Shown here: piece by piece, positions 35,720 through 44,071 of the stretch
Position numbering within the stretch: the first letter of the stretch is position 1
How the letters are laid out: the number at the start of each line of letters is the position of its first letter
NCBI GenBank assembly: GCA_944320845.1
Contig: CALUJA010000008.1
Span: 1 to 64,000, forward strand
DNA length: 64,000 nt
Reading direction: 5' to 3'
Source of the DNA: an uncultured Phocaeicola sp.
Lineage (GTDB): Bacteria > Bacteroidota > Bacteroidia > Bacteroidales > Bacteroidaceae
The notes under the pieces: model-generated
Database searches by the model: none
What the model was told of the DNA's origin: nothing
The model's input: the letters and a program-made list of their open reading frames with translations, nothing else
Made by a program: the position numbers and the translations under genes

Positions 35720-36634
35720 ATGGTAAGAGAAAGGAAGGCAGGCAAGACCTTCAGTCAGCAGGCTTCTGCAAGAATCTTTAAAGTAAACGAGCCAGACGAG
35801 CTGATGGCTTTTCTGATGAAGAGGATGGACGGCATCAGCCGCACGCGTGTAAAGGCTTTGCTGTCGAATAGAGTCGTGTCGGTCAACAATGCGATACAGA
35901 CTCAGTACAATTTCCCTTTGGCTCCAGGAATGGAGGTACAGATAAGCAAAGAGAAACACAAGCACGAATTTCGTCATCCGATGCTGAAGATTTTGTATGA
36001 AGACCCTTATCTGATTGTCGTGGAAAAGAAGGAAGGATTGCTGTCGGTCGCTACAGAGCGGCAGAAAGAGCGTACTGCCCAACATATATTGAATGATTAT
36101 GTGAAGCGCACGCACCGCAATAATCGGGTCTTTGTCGTTCATAGGCTCGACCGCGAGACTTCGGGCGTGATGATGTTTGCCAAAGACGAGAAGACTCAAC
36201 ATAACTTGCGCGACAATTGGCACGACATTGTGTTCGACCGCCGCTATGTAGCCCTTGTGATGGGCGAGATGGAAAAAGACGGAGGCACGGTGCAGTCGTG
36301 GCTAACCGACCGCAAGCTGTATGTTAGCTCCTCTAATTATGACGACGGAGGAAAGCTTTCCATAACACATTATCGCACCATAAAGCGGGCGAACGGCTTT
36401 TCTATGGTTGAGCTTCAGCTGGAAACCGGGCGTAAGAACCAGATTCGTGTGCACATGCAGCTGTTGGGGCATCCGGTGGTCGGCGACATACGTTACGGAT
36501 GCGAGGTGGATCCGTTGGGGCGTCTGGCTCTCCACGCCTTCAAGCTTTGTTTCTACCATCCGGTGACGGGGGAGCCTATGAGGTTTGAAGTTCCTTATCC
36601 CATGCCGTTCCGTTCGTTGATGTTGCGGAAATAG
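35720..36634 (+). CDS. RluA-family RNA pseudouridine synthase
   Basis: A 304-residue enzyme that isomerises uridine to pseudouridine in rRNA or tRNA. An S4-like RNA-binding domain covers about residues 25-80. The catalytic motif HRLDRETSGVMMF contains Asp144. The conserved LETGRKNQIRVHMQLLGHPVVGD appears later. The RluA/RluC/RluD subgroup and its exact target cannot be decided from sequence alone. It is six bases after rlmD and 13 bases before the HAD gene, forming an RNA-modification operon. Confidence 0.93.
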   Translation: MVRERKAGKTFSQQASARIFKVNEPDELMAFLMKRMDGISRTRVKALLSNRVVSVNNAIQTQYNFPLAPGMEVQISKEKHKHEFRHPMLKILYEDPYLIVVEKKEGLLSVATERQKERTAQHILNDYVKRTHRNNRVFVVHRLDRETSGVMMFAKDEKTQHNLRDNWHDIVFDRRYVALVMGEMEKDGGTVQSWLTDRKLYVSSSNYDDGGKLSITHYRTIKRANGFSMVELQLETGRKNQIRVHMQLLGHPVVGDIRYGCEVDPLGRLALHAFKLCFYHPVTGEPMRFEVPYPMPFRSLMLRK

Positions 36635-36647
36635 ATAAAAAAGAATT

Positions 36648-37274
36648 ATGATTAAGAATATTGTTTTTGATTTTGGGGGAGTGATTGCCCCTATCAGTCG
36701 TGATAAGGCGGTCGAGGCTTTCATTCGCTTGGGATTGGCAGATGCGGATGAGCGTTTGGACAAATACCATCAGACGGGAATCTTTCAGGAACTGGAGGAA
36801 GGCAAGCTCGATACAGAGGCTTTTCAATGTGAACTGGGTAAGTTGTGCGGACATAAGCTGGGTTATGAAGAGACCCAAAAGGCATGGTTAGGCTTCATCG
36901 TTGGCGTAAATCCCGATATCTTGGCTTGTTTGGAGGAGCTGCGTAAACATTACAGGCTTTATCTGTTGAGTAATACCAATCCTTATGTGGCGGGTTGGGC
37001 ATGCAGTGACTGTTTTTCTCCGGAAGGGAAGCCGTTGGATGCCTATTTCGACAAGCTGTACCTTTCTTATAAAATAGGATGCACGAAGCCGGACGAGCGT
37101 ATTTTCCGTTTCATGATGGCGGATGCCTCTCTCGTACCTTCGGAAACCCTGTTCGTGGACGACGGCCCAGGCAATATAGAAGCGGGACGCAAGTTGGGCA
37201 TGCACACTTTCAATCCTGCAAATGGTGCGGATTGGCGGGAAGACTTGAAAAATGTTTTGCAATCTCTTGCGTAA
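36648..37274 (+). CDS. HAD-superfamily hydrolase (phosphatase-like)
   Basis: A 208-residue cytosolic phosphatase-like protein. Motif I is VFDFGGVIAP with nucleophile Asp8; the second Asp of DxD is replaced by Gly, as in the YihX group. Motif II is LLSNTNP, motif III is the Lys of SYKIGCTKPDERIF, and motif IV is LFVDDGPGNIEAGRKLGM. The cap region (about 15-85) is helical. Substrate is unknown; YihX relatives remove phosphate from sugar phosphates. It is the last gene of the rlmD operon, just before tRNA-Pro. Confidence 0.92.
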   Translation: MIKNIVFDFGGVIAPISRDKAVEAFIRLGLADADERLDKYHQTGIFQELEEGKLDTEAFQCELGKLCGHKLGYEETQKAWLGFIVGVNPDILACLEELRKHYRLYLLSNTNPYVAGWACSDCFSPEGKPLDAYFDKLYLSYKIGCTKPDERIFRFMMADASLVPSETLFVDDGPGNIEAGRKLGMHTFNPANGADWREDLKNVLQSLA

Positions 37275-37297
37275 TTCATAAAAAAGCTCTACTTTTG
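37266..37297 (+). promoter_or_regulatory. Promoter of tRNA-Pro
   Basis: CTTG at 37266-37269, a 20-base spacer, then TACTTTTG at 37290-37297. It overlaps the end of the HAD gene. Confidence 0.5.
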
Positions 37298-37319
37298 CAT
37301 CGCTTTTAAGGAAAAGCAT

Positions 37320-37394
37320 CGGGGTGTAGCGCAGTCCGGTTAGCGCACCTGCTTTGGGAGCAGGGGGTCGTGGGTTCGAATCCCGCTACCCCGA
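37320..37394 (+). tRNA. tRNA-Pro (anticodon TGG)
   Basis: A 75-base cloverleaf. The acceptor arm CGGGGTG pairs with TACCCCG, with discriminator A. The anticodon stem CCTGC/GCAGG encloses TTTGGGA, giving anticodon TGG. The T arm is GTGGGTTCGAATCCCGC. CCA is not encoded. Confidence 0.97.
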
Positions 37395-37407
37395 CAATAG
37401 AAAATCA

Positions 37408-37440
37408 AGGGGTTACGAGAAGGAAGTAACTCCTTTTTTT
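37408..37440 (+). terminator. Terminator of tRNA-Pro
   Basis: GGGGTTAC pairs with GTAACTCC (one G-T pair) around a short loop, followed by seven T. It resembles the tRNA-Gly terminator in its GTAACTCC core. Confidence 0.8.
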
Positions 37441-37780
37441 ATTTGGATGCGTTTGTATTGGGGGCGGAAATAGCCTCTTTGGGGCTTTGCTTTTGTCTTT
37501 GTGATGCAAATCTGATGCAAATGATATTTTTAGTTGTCTTTAAATCCTGTTGCGATGGAGCAGGCCTCTATATAATCCAGTGCATTTTGTGATAGAATCC
37601 TGTTTTTTTCTTGTTTTAAATGATTGAAAAGGAGGGTGTCGTTATCCCATCCGTTGGTTTTGAACAAAGCATCCAAAGAATCTTATTTCTCTTTCAAAAG
37701 TTTTCTTCTGGGTGAAGGGCAATGCCGCACTGCAAAATTATAAAAAGGTTGTTTCATCAGATATTATTTCCTCAAATTGT

Positions 37781-37812
37781 TTTCTGATATTCAAGGGTTC
37801 TTCGTATATTTG
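37781..37812 (+). promoter_or_regulatory. Promoter of the MFS nucleoside permease gene
   Basis: TTTC at 37781-37784, a 20-base spacer and TATATTTG at 37805-37812, about 28 bases before the ATG. Confidence 0.6.
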
Positions 37813-37840
37813 TTTGGTTTTTGCTTTGAACAGATAAGGT

Positions 37841-39103
37841 ATGAACATAAAAATACGTTTGATTGTAATGAACTTCCTACAGTTTGCAGTGTGGGGAGCT
37901 TATCTTACTTCGATGGGTACTTACTTGGTCAGTATTGGTTTGGGAAATTATATCGGGTTGTTTTATGCCATGCAGGGGATTGTTTCATTGTTCATGCCTG
38001 CTATATTGGGAATCATTGCCGACCGTTGGATACCGGCCCAGCGGCTGTTGGCGGTAAGCCATCTGTTGGCTGCCTTGTTTATGGGCGGTGCCGGATATTA
38101 TGGAATGACGGCGGGCGATGATGTGTCGCTGATTGTATTGTTTGCTTTTTATTCGATGAGTGTGGCATTTTATATGCCTACACTTGCTCTTTCCAATTCT
38201 GTAGCCTATACGGCTCTTGACAAGGCAGGACTGGATACAATTAAGGCTTTTCCGCCCATCCGTACCTTTGGTACCATCGGATTCATTTGCTCTATGTGGC
38301 TGGTGGATTTGTTGGGCTTTCAGGCAAACTACATGCAGTTTTTTGCCTGTGCGGCTTGGGGCATTGTTCTTTCTGTATATGCCCATACGTTGCCGGAGTG
38401 CCCGGTCAGCCGGGGCGGACAAAGTCGCAAGTCGTTGGTCGATGCTTTGGGGTTGCGGGCTTTTCTTTTGTTCAAGGACCGGAAAATGGCCGTATTCTTC
38501 ATCTTCTCCATGCTTTTGGGCGTATCGCTCCAGATAACGAACGGTTTTGCCAATCCTTTCATAAACAGTTTCAGTGCAGTGCCTGCCTATGCCGATACGT
38601 TTGGCGTGCAGCATGCCAATCTTCTGATATCTTTGTCGCAGATAAGCGAGACTTGCTGCATTCTTTTGATTCCTTATTTCTTGAGCCGTTTCGGTATAAA
38701 GCGTGTAATGCTGATTGCGATGGGCGCCTGGGTGTTGCGTTTCGGCCTGTTCGGGTTGGGAAATCCGGGGGATGGAGTATGGATGTTCATTCTTTCTATG
38801 CTTGTCTATGGGGTGGCATTTGATTTTTTCAATGTCTCCGGTTCGTTGTTTGTCGACAAAGAGACCGATTTGTCCGTTCGTTCGAGTGCTCAGGGGCTGT
38901 TCATCATTATGACTAACGGTATCGGAGCTACGGTCGGCACCTTGAGTGCACAGGCGGTAGTAAACTATTTTGTAGATTTCAGCAGTTCTTCTTCACAGAT
39001 TGAAGGGTGGAGTAATGCTTGGTTTGTATTTGCGGCTTATGCTTTGATAGTGACAATTGTCTTTGCCTTTGCATTTAAATATAAACATGTGATTTCAAAA
39101 TAA
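37841..39103 (+). CDS. MFS nucleoside permease (NupG-like)
   Basis: A 420-residue inner-membrane protein with about 12 helices, of the nucleoside:H+ symporter branch of the MFS. It opens with RLIVMNFLQFAVWGAYLTSMGTYL, the N-terminal signature of NupG/XapB-type proteins. KAFPPIRTFGTIGFICSMWLVD and the C-terminal half with GIGATVGTLSAQAVVNYF also fit. It has its own promoter, and the bifunctional nuclease gene follows after ten bases. Nucleoside uptake is a family inference; the exact substrate is open. Confidence 0.9.
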   Translation: MNIKIRLIVMNFLQFAVWGAYLTSMGTYLVSIGLGNYIGLFYAMQGIVSLFMPAILGIIADRWIPAQRLLAVSHLLAALFMGGAGYYGMTAGDDVSLIVLFAFYSMSVAFYMPTLALSNSVAYTALDKAGLDTIKAFPPIRTFGTIGFICSMWLVDLLGFQANYMQFFACAAWGIVLSVYAHTLPECPVSRGGQSRKSLVDALGLRAFLLFKDRKMAVFFIFSMLLGVSLQITNGFANPFINSFSAVPAYADTFGVQHANLLISLSQISETCCILLIPYFLSRFGIKRVMLIAMGAWVLRFGLFGLGNPGDGVWMFILSMLVYGVAFDFFNVSGSLFVDKETDLSVRSSAQGLFIIMTNGIGATVGTLSAQAVVNYFVDFSSSSSQIEGWSNAWFVFAAYALIVTIVFAFAFKYKHVISK

Positions 39104-39113
39104 CGGATGAGAG

Positions 39114-39689
39114 ATGAAAGAAATAGAGTTGAAATATGTAGAAATGTCTACGGTATTGAAGCCGTCTGATTCGTATGCTATTGTATTGGAAGAAGTAGAG
39201 GGCGAACACCGTCAGTTGGCTTTGATTATCGGAACTTGGGAGGCTCAGGCCATCCGTATCGTAGAGCTTCCTTACCGGATGCCACGCCCTTTTACGCACG
39301 ATTTAATCTTGGATATCCTGAGCCATGAAGGCATGTACATCAGCAAGGCCGTGATTTATGATGTGAAGGAGGGAATCTATTATTCGTATCTTTATATCGT
39401 CCGTGCCGATAATACGGAGTTCAAGGTCGATGCACGTACAACAGATGCCATTTCGCTTTCCTTGCGCAGTAAGTTTCCTCTTTATATCTATGAGCATATC
39501 TTGGAGCGTGAGAAGCTGCGTGCCTTCCTTCCTGACGGCTCATACGAGTTTACCATCAATTCGGCCGATACGGACATGCTGAGATACGCCTTGGACGATG
39601 CCGTCAGCCGTGAAGATTATGAAAGAGCCTCCCAGTTGCGTGATGAAATCAGGCGCAGAGAGAAGAGCAAGCCCGATGCTTCGGATTGA
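39114..39689 (+). CDS. Bifunctional nuclease (BFN/DUF151) domain protein with UVR motif
   Basis: A 191-residue protein. Residues about 1-130 form the BFN/DUF151 domain, recognised by YAIVLEEVEGEHRQLALIIG and by RPFTHDLILDIL, then VDARTTDAISLSLR. A C-terminal UvrB/UvrC-type motif follows (YALDDAVSREDYERASQLRD). The domain is found in Thermotoga-type and plant proteins with reported nuclease activity, but its role in Bacteroidota is not known. It sits ten bases after the nucleoside permease and so may be co-transcribed with it. Confidence 0.9.
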   Translation: MKEIELKYVEMSTVLKPSDSYAIVLEEVEGEHRQLALIIGTWEAQAIRIVELPYRMPRPFTHDLILDILSHEGMYISKAVIYDVKEGIYYSYLYIVRADNTEFKVDARTTDAISLSLRSKFPLYIYEHILEREKLRAFLPDGSYEFTINSADTDMLRYALDDAVSREDYERASQLRDEIRRREKSKPDASD

Positions 39690-39717
39690 GATTATATATA
39701 ATATAAATGTATAGCCT

Positions 39718-41154
39718 ATGAAAACAAGAATTTTGGGCGTCATTGCTGTGGTGATGACGCTTGCCTTGGCAGCTTGTTCGGGGAAAAAAGATTATGCGAA
39801 TGTTATTCCGGAGAACGCTTCACTGGTTGCTTCGGTCGATTTGGCGCAGTTGCTTGAAAATTGTGAGCTGTCTGAAGCCGACTATGACAAGTTGAAATCG
39901 GAAATGGGAAAGGTCTTGAAAGACGGGATGGATGCCAAACAGACAGCCGTGATAGACCGGATAATGGCCGACCCTTTAGAAAGCGGCGTTGACTTCCGCA
40001 AGAGGGCTTATCTGTTTGCGATGCCGGAGGCAAAGGAAGCGGGCATTCTGTTTGCCGTATCCGATAAAGGCAAGCTGGATGCCTTGATGGATGTGATGGA
40101 TGAAACGCTGGAGGAGGCGGACGGATGCCGCTACATGGTGCCGGACGGGAAGTCGGTGTTGGTATACGATGACTCCGCCTTGTTGCTGGCGGCGTCTTCC
40201 GTAAAGACATCCGAAGCGTTGCAGCAGGAAGTCCTTGAATGGATGAGCGGGAAAGGAGCGTCTTATGCCGCCACCGAGGAGTTTAGGAGACTGGAGGCTG
40301 CCGAAGGCGAGATTGTCATTGTGACTTCTTTAGACATAATGCCGCAGCAATACAAGATGATGGGGGCGATGGGCCTGCCGCAAGGCGTCGAACTGAAAGA
40401 TATCAAGAATCTGGTTTCCCTTTGCTTTGAGAAAGGCGAACTGGTGGCGGATGTGGAGGCGCTTTACCTTGCTGATGCCGTGAGGAACATGGCGGAAAGC
40501 CAGAAGAAACTGTATGGCGGAAAGGTGTCGGACAAGTTCCTCGCCAAGTTTCCCGCCGATGCATTGCTGTGGACAGGCTTTAATATGGACGGGAAAGAGC
40601 TCTATACATATCTTTCAAGCAATCCGGTTATCGGCCCGCAGTTGCAGAACGGAGGGATGCCGGTGGATTTCGGAAAGATTCTTAATGCCATCGACGGCGA
40701 AATGGCTTTCGGCATGTGGGAAGAGCAGGGTGAGCCGCTGTTCAGCTTCTATGCCGAGGTGAACAATGACGATTTCTTGTCGGAATTGGATGCCTTTAAA
40801 TTCCTTTTTGACAAGCAGCATATCCGTTTTGGGATAGAGGACAATGTGTTTTGCATTACGAACAGCCGGGAAGAAGAGCCCGAGAAAACATTGGCGGATG
40901 CCGCATGGGTGGACGAAGCAGACGGCAGACTGGCTTTCGGTATAATGAATATACGTTCGTATGCCACCTTGATGTCGGTACTTTCTCCTGGTAGTGCTCC
41001 TGTCGCGACGGCGATGGCAGATGCATTTGATTATGTGATGATGTACAGCGATGGCTATGACCGCTCTCGTCTGGTACTGGTCATGAAGGATAAGGACACG
41101 AATGTACTGAAGCAATGGATAGACCTTGCCAAGAAAATGAACGGACTGAACTGA
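39718..41154 (+). CDS. DUF4836-type lipoprotein, first of two paralogues
   Basis: A 478-residue exported lipoprotein. The signal peptide ends in LALAAC, so the acylated residue is Cys20. The mature protein begins with a short linker and YANVIPENASLVASVDLAQLL, the usual opening of DUF4836 proteins. Two similar alpha/beta halves follow. The repeated themes are a DPLESGVDFRKRAYLF segment, an ADKGKL-type turn and a second-half FPADALLWTGFNMDGKELYTYL. The domain is restricted to Bacteroidota and has no known function. A second DUF4836 gene lies just beyond rsmE at 41912 and shares these blocks. Confidence 0.85.
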   Translation: MKTRILGVIAVVMTLALAACSGKKDYANVIPENASLVASVDLAQLLENCELSEADYDKLKSEMGKVLKDGMDAKQTAVIDRIMADPLESGVDFRKRAYLFAMPEAKEAGILFAVSDKGKLDALMDVMDETLEEADGCRYMVPDGKSVLVYDDSALLLAASSVKTSEALQQEVLEWMSGKGASYAATEEFRRLEAAEGEIVIVTSLDIMPQQYKMMGAMGLPQGVELKDIKNLVSLCFEKGELVADVEALYLADAVRNMAESQKKLYGGKVSDKFLAKFPADALLWTGFNMDGKELYTYLSSNPVIGPQLQNGGMPVDFGKILNAIDGEMAFGMWEEQGEPLFSFYAEVNNDDFLSELDAFKFLFDKQHIRFGIEDNVFCITNSREEEPEKTLADAAWVDEADGRLAFGIMNIRSYATLMSVLSPGSAPVATAMADAFDYVMMYSDGYDRSRLVLVMKDKDTNVLKQWIDLAKKMNGLN

Positions 41155-41175
41155 CAGGTTTTCCGTGAAAAATCT

Positions 41176-41183
41176 TACTTTTG
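41176..41183 (+). promoter_or_regulatory. -7 promoter element for rsmE
   Basis: TACTTTTG matches the consensus and lies 25 bases before the ATG at 41209. No clear -33 box. Confidence 0.45.
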
Positions 41184-41208
41184 TACTGAGGTAAAACAAA
41201 TAGAATGT

Positions 41209-41910
41209 ATGCACGTATTTTATACTCCTGATATTTCGGTCAGCAATGAACTGCCCGAAGAAGAGGCGGGCCATTGCCTGCGGGTGTTGCGCCTGAATAT
41301 AGGCGACGAAGTGATGCTGACAGACGGGAAGGGATACTTTTATAAGGCGGTGATTACTGCCGCTACCGGAAAGCGCTGTCAGGTAAAGGTGACCGAAACC
41401 ATAGCGCAGGAACCGTTTTGGAGCGGGCATCTTCATCTGGCGATGGCACCTACCAAGAATATGGACCGGATAGAATGGCTGGCGGAAAAGGCTACCGAGA
41501 TAGGATTTGATGAGCTGAGCTTTCTGAACTGCCGTTTTTCTGAGCGGAAGGTAGTCAAGACAGAGCGTGTTGACAAGATTGTCGTATCGGCTGTCAAGCA
41601 GTCGCTGAAGGCGCGCAAGCCTGTGGTGAATGAAATGACGGACTTTTCCCGGTTTTTGCAGCGCAGTTTCTCCGGACAGAAGTTCATAGCCCACTGTTAT
41701 GAAGGCGAGAAGCCGCTGCTGAAAGATGTGATAACGCCCGGAGAAGATGTTGTCGTGCTCGTCGGCCCCGAAGGAGACTTCAGCCGCGAGGAGGTGGAAA
41801 AGGCGGAGGCCGCAGGTTTCCGGCCGGTAAGCTTGGGCCGGTCGCGGTTGCGGACTGAGACGGCGGCGCTGGTGGCGGTTCATATCATGAATTTGTATAA
41901 TCAGAAATAG
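41209..41910 (+). CDS. rsmE: 16S rRNA (uracil1498-N3)-methyltransferase RsmE
   Basis: SPOUT-class methyltransferase of 233 residues that methylates U1498 in the decoding region of 16S rRNA. The N-terminal PUA-like domain has HCLRVLRLNIGDEVMLTDGKG. The knotted SAM-binding domain has APTKNMDRIEWLAEKATEIG and LVGPEGDFSREEVEKAEAAG, then SLGRSRLRTETAA. All are family hallmarks and the length is usual. The next DUF4836 gene begins one base after its stop, so the two are tightly coupled although functionally unrelated. Confidence 0.96.
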   Translation: MHVFYTPDISVSNELPEEEAGHCLRVLRLNIGDEVMLTDGKGYFYKAVITAATGKRCQVKVTETIAQEPFWSGHLHLAMAPTKNMDRIEWLAEKATEIGFDELSFLNCRFSERKVVKTERVDKIVVSAVKQSLKARKPVVNEMTDFSRFLQRSFSGQKFIAHCYEGEKPLLKDVITPGEDVVVLVGPEGDFSREEVEKAEAAGFRPVSLGRSRLRTETAALVAVHIMNLYNQK

Positions 41911-41911
41911 A

Positions 41912-43390
41912 ATGATTAGAGTAATCGTATGGTTGGCGGCTATGTTGGTATGTCTGGCTTCATGCACAGACAGCAGCCGTTATGTACTGGCTTTGCCGGA
42001 GAATGCCGCATGGGTGTCTTCCGTTGATGTGTGGAATATTTCACAGAAAGCAGGACTGAATGCGGAAAAGGGCAGGGCAATGGCGGAAAATCTGAAGGCC
42101 ATGCTGGGCAGCGGCCTTGACGGTTCGGAAAGACTGATTGACCGGATTGTGGAGAATCCTGCGGAAAGCGGCCTTGACCTGAGAGACAAAGTTTATTTCT
42201 TTGTCAGTGAACGGGCGGTGGCAGCAGGCATATTGGTGCGGATTGCCGATAAAGGGAAGTTGAGAGACTTGATTGAGGCGTTTGGCAGGCAGAATCTGTG
42301 CAGTCCGATGCAGGATAGCAACGGATGTGAATGGACAATAATGGGACAGACCTTGGTTGCGTGTTCGGATGCAGCCTTGCTGGTGATGAAACCCTTGCAG
42401 AAAAACAGTCCGGAAGACTTGCAGCGCCAGGCTGCCATGCTGTTGCGCCAGAAGGAAGGAGAGGGCTTTACGAGCACTCCAGACTATCGGAAGCTGGCGG
42501 AGGCGGCGGGTGATGTCGTGTCTGTGGCTTCCTTGGAGCTGCTTCCAGACAGGTATCTCACGGTTCTGACGATGGGAATGTCTGCCGAGCTCCGTCCGGA
42601 ACACGTGAAGGTTCTTTTTGTCCTCCGTTTTGAAGACGGCAGGGCGGTGATGGATATACAGGCATTGGTGACGGACAAGGTCGTGAACGCACTGGTTGAA
42701 AAGCAGCTTGAAGCCGGTTCCTCCGTGAAAGGGACTTATTTGGACAAGTTTCCCTCTTCCGCCGGCCTTTGGATGGCGGTGAATGCCGACGGCGGAAAAG
42801 TGTTTGCCCTGCTCAACGAGAATCCCACCTTGCGCAGGCAGTTTGAAACATCGATGATTCCGGTAGACTTTGAAGCAATCTTTGGTGCCGTTTGCGGGGA
42901 TGTGGCGCTGGTTATGCCCGACCCTTTGCACAGCAAGGCCTTTATCGCTTATGCCGATGTTACGAACCGGAACTTTTTGCATACGTTTGAGTCGCTCAAA
43001 CCCATGCTTGCTCTGACAGGCGGGCAGATGAAGCTGATGGATAAGGGTGAGGACGCTTATGAGTTTCGTGCGGCCGATGCCTCTGTATTGAACTTGGGAA
43101 GAGGGCCTGCGGCCTTTTGGTTTGGAGTGAGAGACAATCGCTTTTATATTACGAACCGTGAGGAACTGATAGACAAAAAGGTCTTGGGATGGTCGCTGCG
43201 TGATGCGGAATGGGGCAGCAGGGTTGAAGGGAAGCGTTTCTTTGCTGCCGCAAACCTTTCGCAGGTGATGGGAGGTATGGATTATATGACAGTGGAATCG
43301 GCTGACGGGAGGAACGCTGTCGTGGAAGTGGTGATGAAAGACCGCCGGACCAATATCTTGCAGCAGTTGCTGCAAGCCGCAGGATTTTAA
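41912..43390 (+). CDS. DUF4836-type lipoprotein, second paralogue
   Basis: A 492-residue lipoprotein with the lipobox VCLASC, giving acylated Cys18. The mature part opens RYVLALPENAAWVSSVDVWNI and repeats the blocks of the paralogue at 39718: NPAESGLDLRDKVYFFV, IADKGKLRDLIEAFG and a second-half FPSSAGLWMAVNADGGKVFALL. Sequence identity is modest by eye, so the duplication is old. It begins one base after rsmE and ends 13 bases before the ABC ATPase gene, which suggests one transcript from rsmE to the FtsX-like permease. Function is unknown. Confidence 0.84.
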   Translation: MIRVIVWLAAMLVCLASCTDSSRYVLALPENAAWVSSVDVWNISQKAGLNAEKGRAMAENLKAMLGSGLDGSERLIDRIVENPAESGLDLRDKVYFFVSERAVAAGILVRIADKGKLRDLIEAFGRQNLCSPMQDSNGCEWTIMGQTLVACSDAALLVMKPLQKNSPEDLQRQAAMLLRQKEGEGFTSTPDYRKLAEAAGDVVSVASLELLPDRYLTVLTMGMSAELRPEHVKVLFVLRFEDGRAVMDIQALVTDKVVNALVEKQLEAGSSVKGTYLDKFPSSAGLWMAVNADGGKVFALLNENPTLRRQFETSMIPVDFEAIFGAVCGDVALVMPDPLHSKAFIAYADVTNRNFLHTFESLKPMLALTGGQMKLMDKGEDAYEFRAADASVLNLGRGPAAFWFGVRDNRFYITNREELIDKKVLGWSLRDAEWGSRVEGKRFFAAANLSQVMGGMDYMTVESADGRNAVVEVVMKDRRTNILQQLLQAAGF

Positions 43391-43403
43391 AAAAGACGAG
43401 ACA

Positions 43404-44048
43404 GTGAATACGATAGAGTTGCAGCAGACATTGCCGGAGGTATTTGCCGGACGAGACAGTGTCACATCAGACATTTGGCACAGGCAGGTGGCTTTCCAGC
43501 GCGGACAGACCTGTCTGGTTGAGGCGGCCTCGGGCACGGGGAAGTCGTCCTTGTGCAGTTTCATTTATGGATACCGGCAGGATTATCAGGGAATAATCCG
43601 TTTTGACGGGGAGAACATCCGCCGTTATACGGTTTCCCGGTGGGTGGGCATAAGGAAACGTTCGCTGAGCATGCTGTTTCAGGAGCTGCGCCTGTTTGGT
43701 GAACTGACGGCATGGGAGAATGTCCAGCTGAAGAATGCACTGACGGGCTACGCCGACAGGAAACAAATCCGGCGGTGGTTTGAGGAACTGGACATTGACA
43801 GGCTGCGGAATCAGGAAATACGGCGCATGTCTTTCGGCCAGCAGCAGCGGGTAGCCTTTGTCCGCGCCTTGTGCCAGCCTTTTGACTTCATCTTTTTGGA
43901 CGAACCGATAAGTCATCTCGACGACGGGAACGGACGTATCATGAGCCGCATCCTGACCGAAGAGGCCCGAAAGCAGGGGGCGGGCGTTGTCGTGACCTCC
44001 ATCGGCAAGCATCTTCCCTTGGATTATGACCGGATATTTGCCTTGTAA
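43404..44048 (+). CDS. ABC transporter ATP-binding protein (LolD/MacB-like)
   Basis: A 214-residue ATPase that would pair with the FtsX-like permease encoded 23 bases downstream. The Walker A loop is AASGTGKSS (41-49), with Ala for the first Gly. The signature is MSFGQQQRVAFVRAL, with Phe for the second Ser/Gly position. Walker B is FIFLDEPISHLD. The start codon is GTG at 43404, the first start after the upstream stop. Such ATPases drive extraction or export at the inner membrane; the changed motifs suggest a divergent, lineage-specific member rather than classic LolD. Confidence 0.88.
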   Translation: MNTIELQQTLPEVFAGRDSVTSDIWHRQVAFQRGQTCLVEAASGTGKSSLCSFIYGYRQDYQGIIRFDGENIRRYTVSRWVGIRKRSLSMLFQELRLFGELTAWENVQLKNALTGYADRKQIRRWFEELDIDRLRNQEIRRMSFGQQQRVAFVRALCQPFDFIFLDEPISHLDDGNGRIMSRILTEEARKQGAGVVVTSIGKHLPLDYDRIFAL

Positions 44049-44071
44049 CAATTTTAATGATTGGATGACTT

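Larger units (their letters stand above)
37395..37840. other. Gene-free region after tRNA-Pro
   Basis: This 446-base stretch holds the tRNA terminator and, at its right end, the promoter of the MFS gene. Between them only a 51-codon open stretch on the minus strand (37530-37682, ending YIEACSIATGFKDN) looks faintly protein-like. It has no start and no family I recognise, so it may be the scar of a former insertion or chance. Confidence 0.45.

Noticed and set aside
40615..41967. A 450-codon minus-strand frame opposite DUF4836 and rsmE
   Set aside because: It crosses two well-supported plus-strand genes and their boundary.
42041..43564. A 507-codon minus-strand frame opposite the second DUF4836 gene
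   Set aside because: Antisense shadow, His/Arg/Gln-rich with no start context; the lipoprotein on the plus strand has a lipobox and family blocks.
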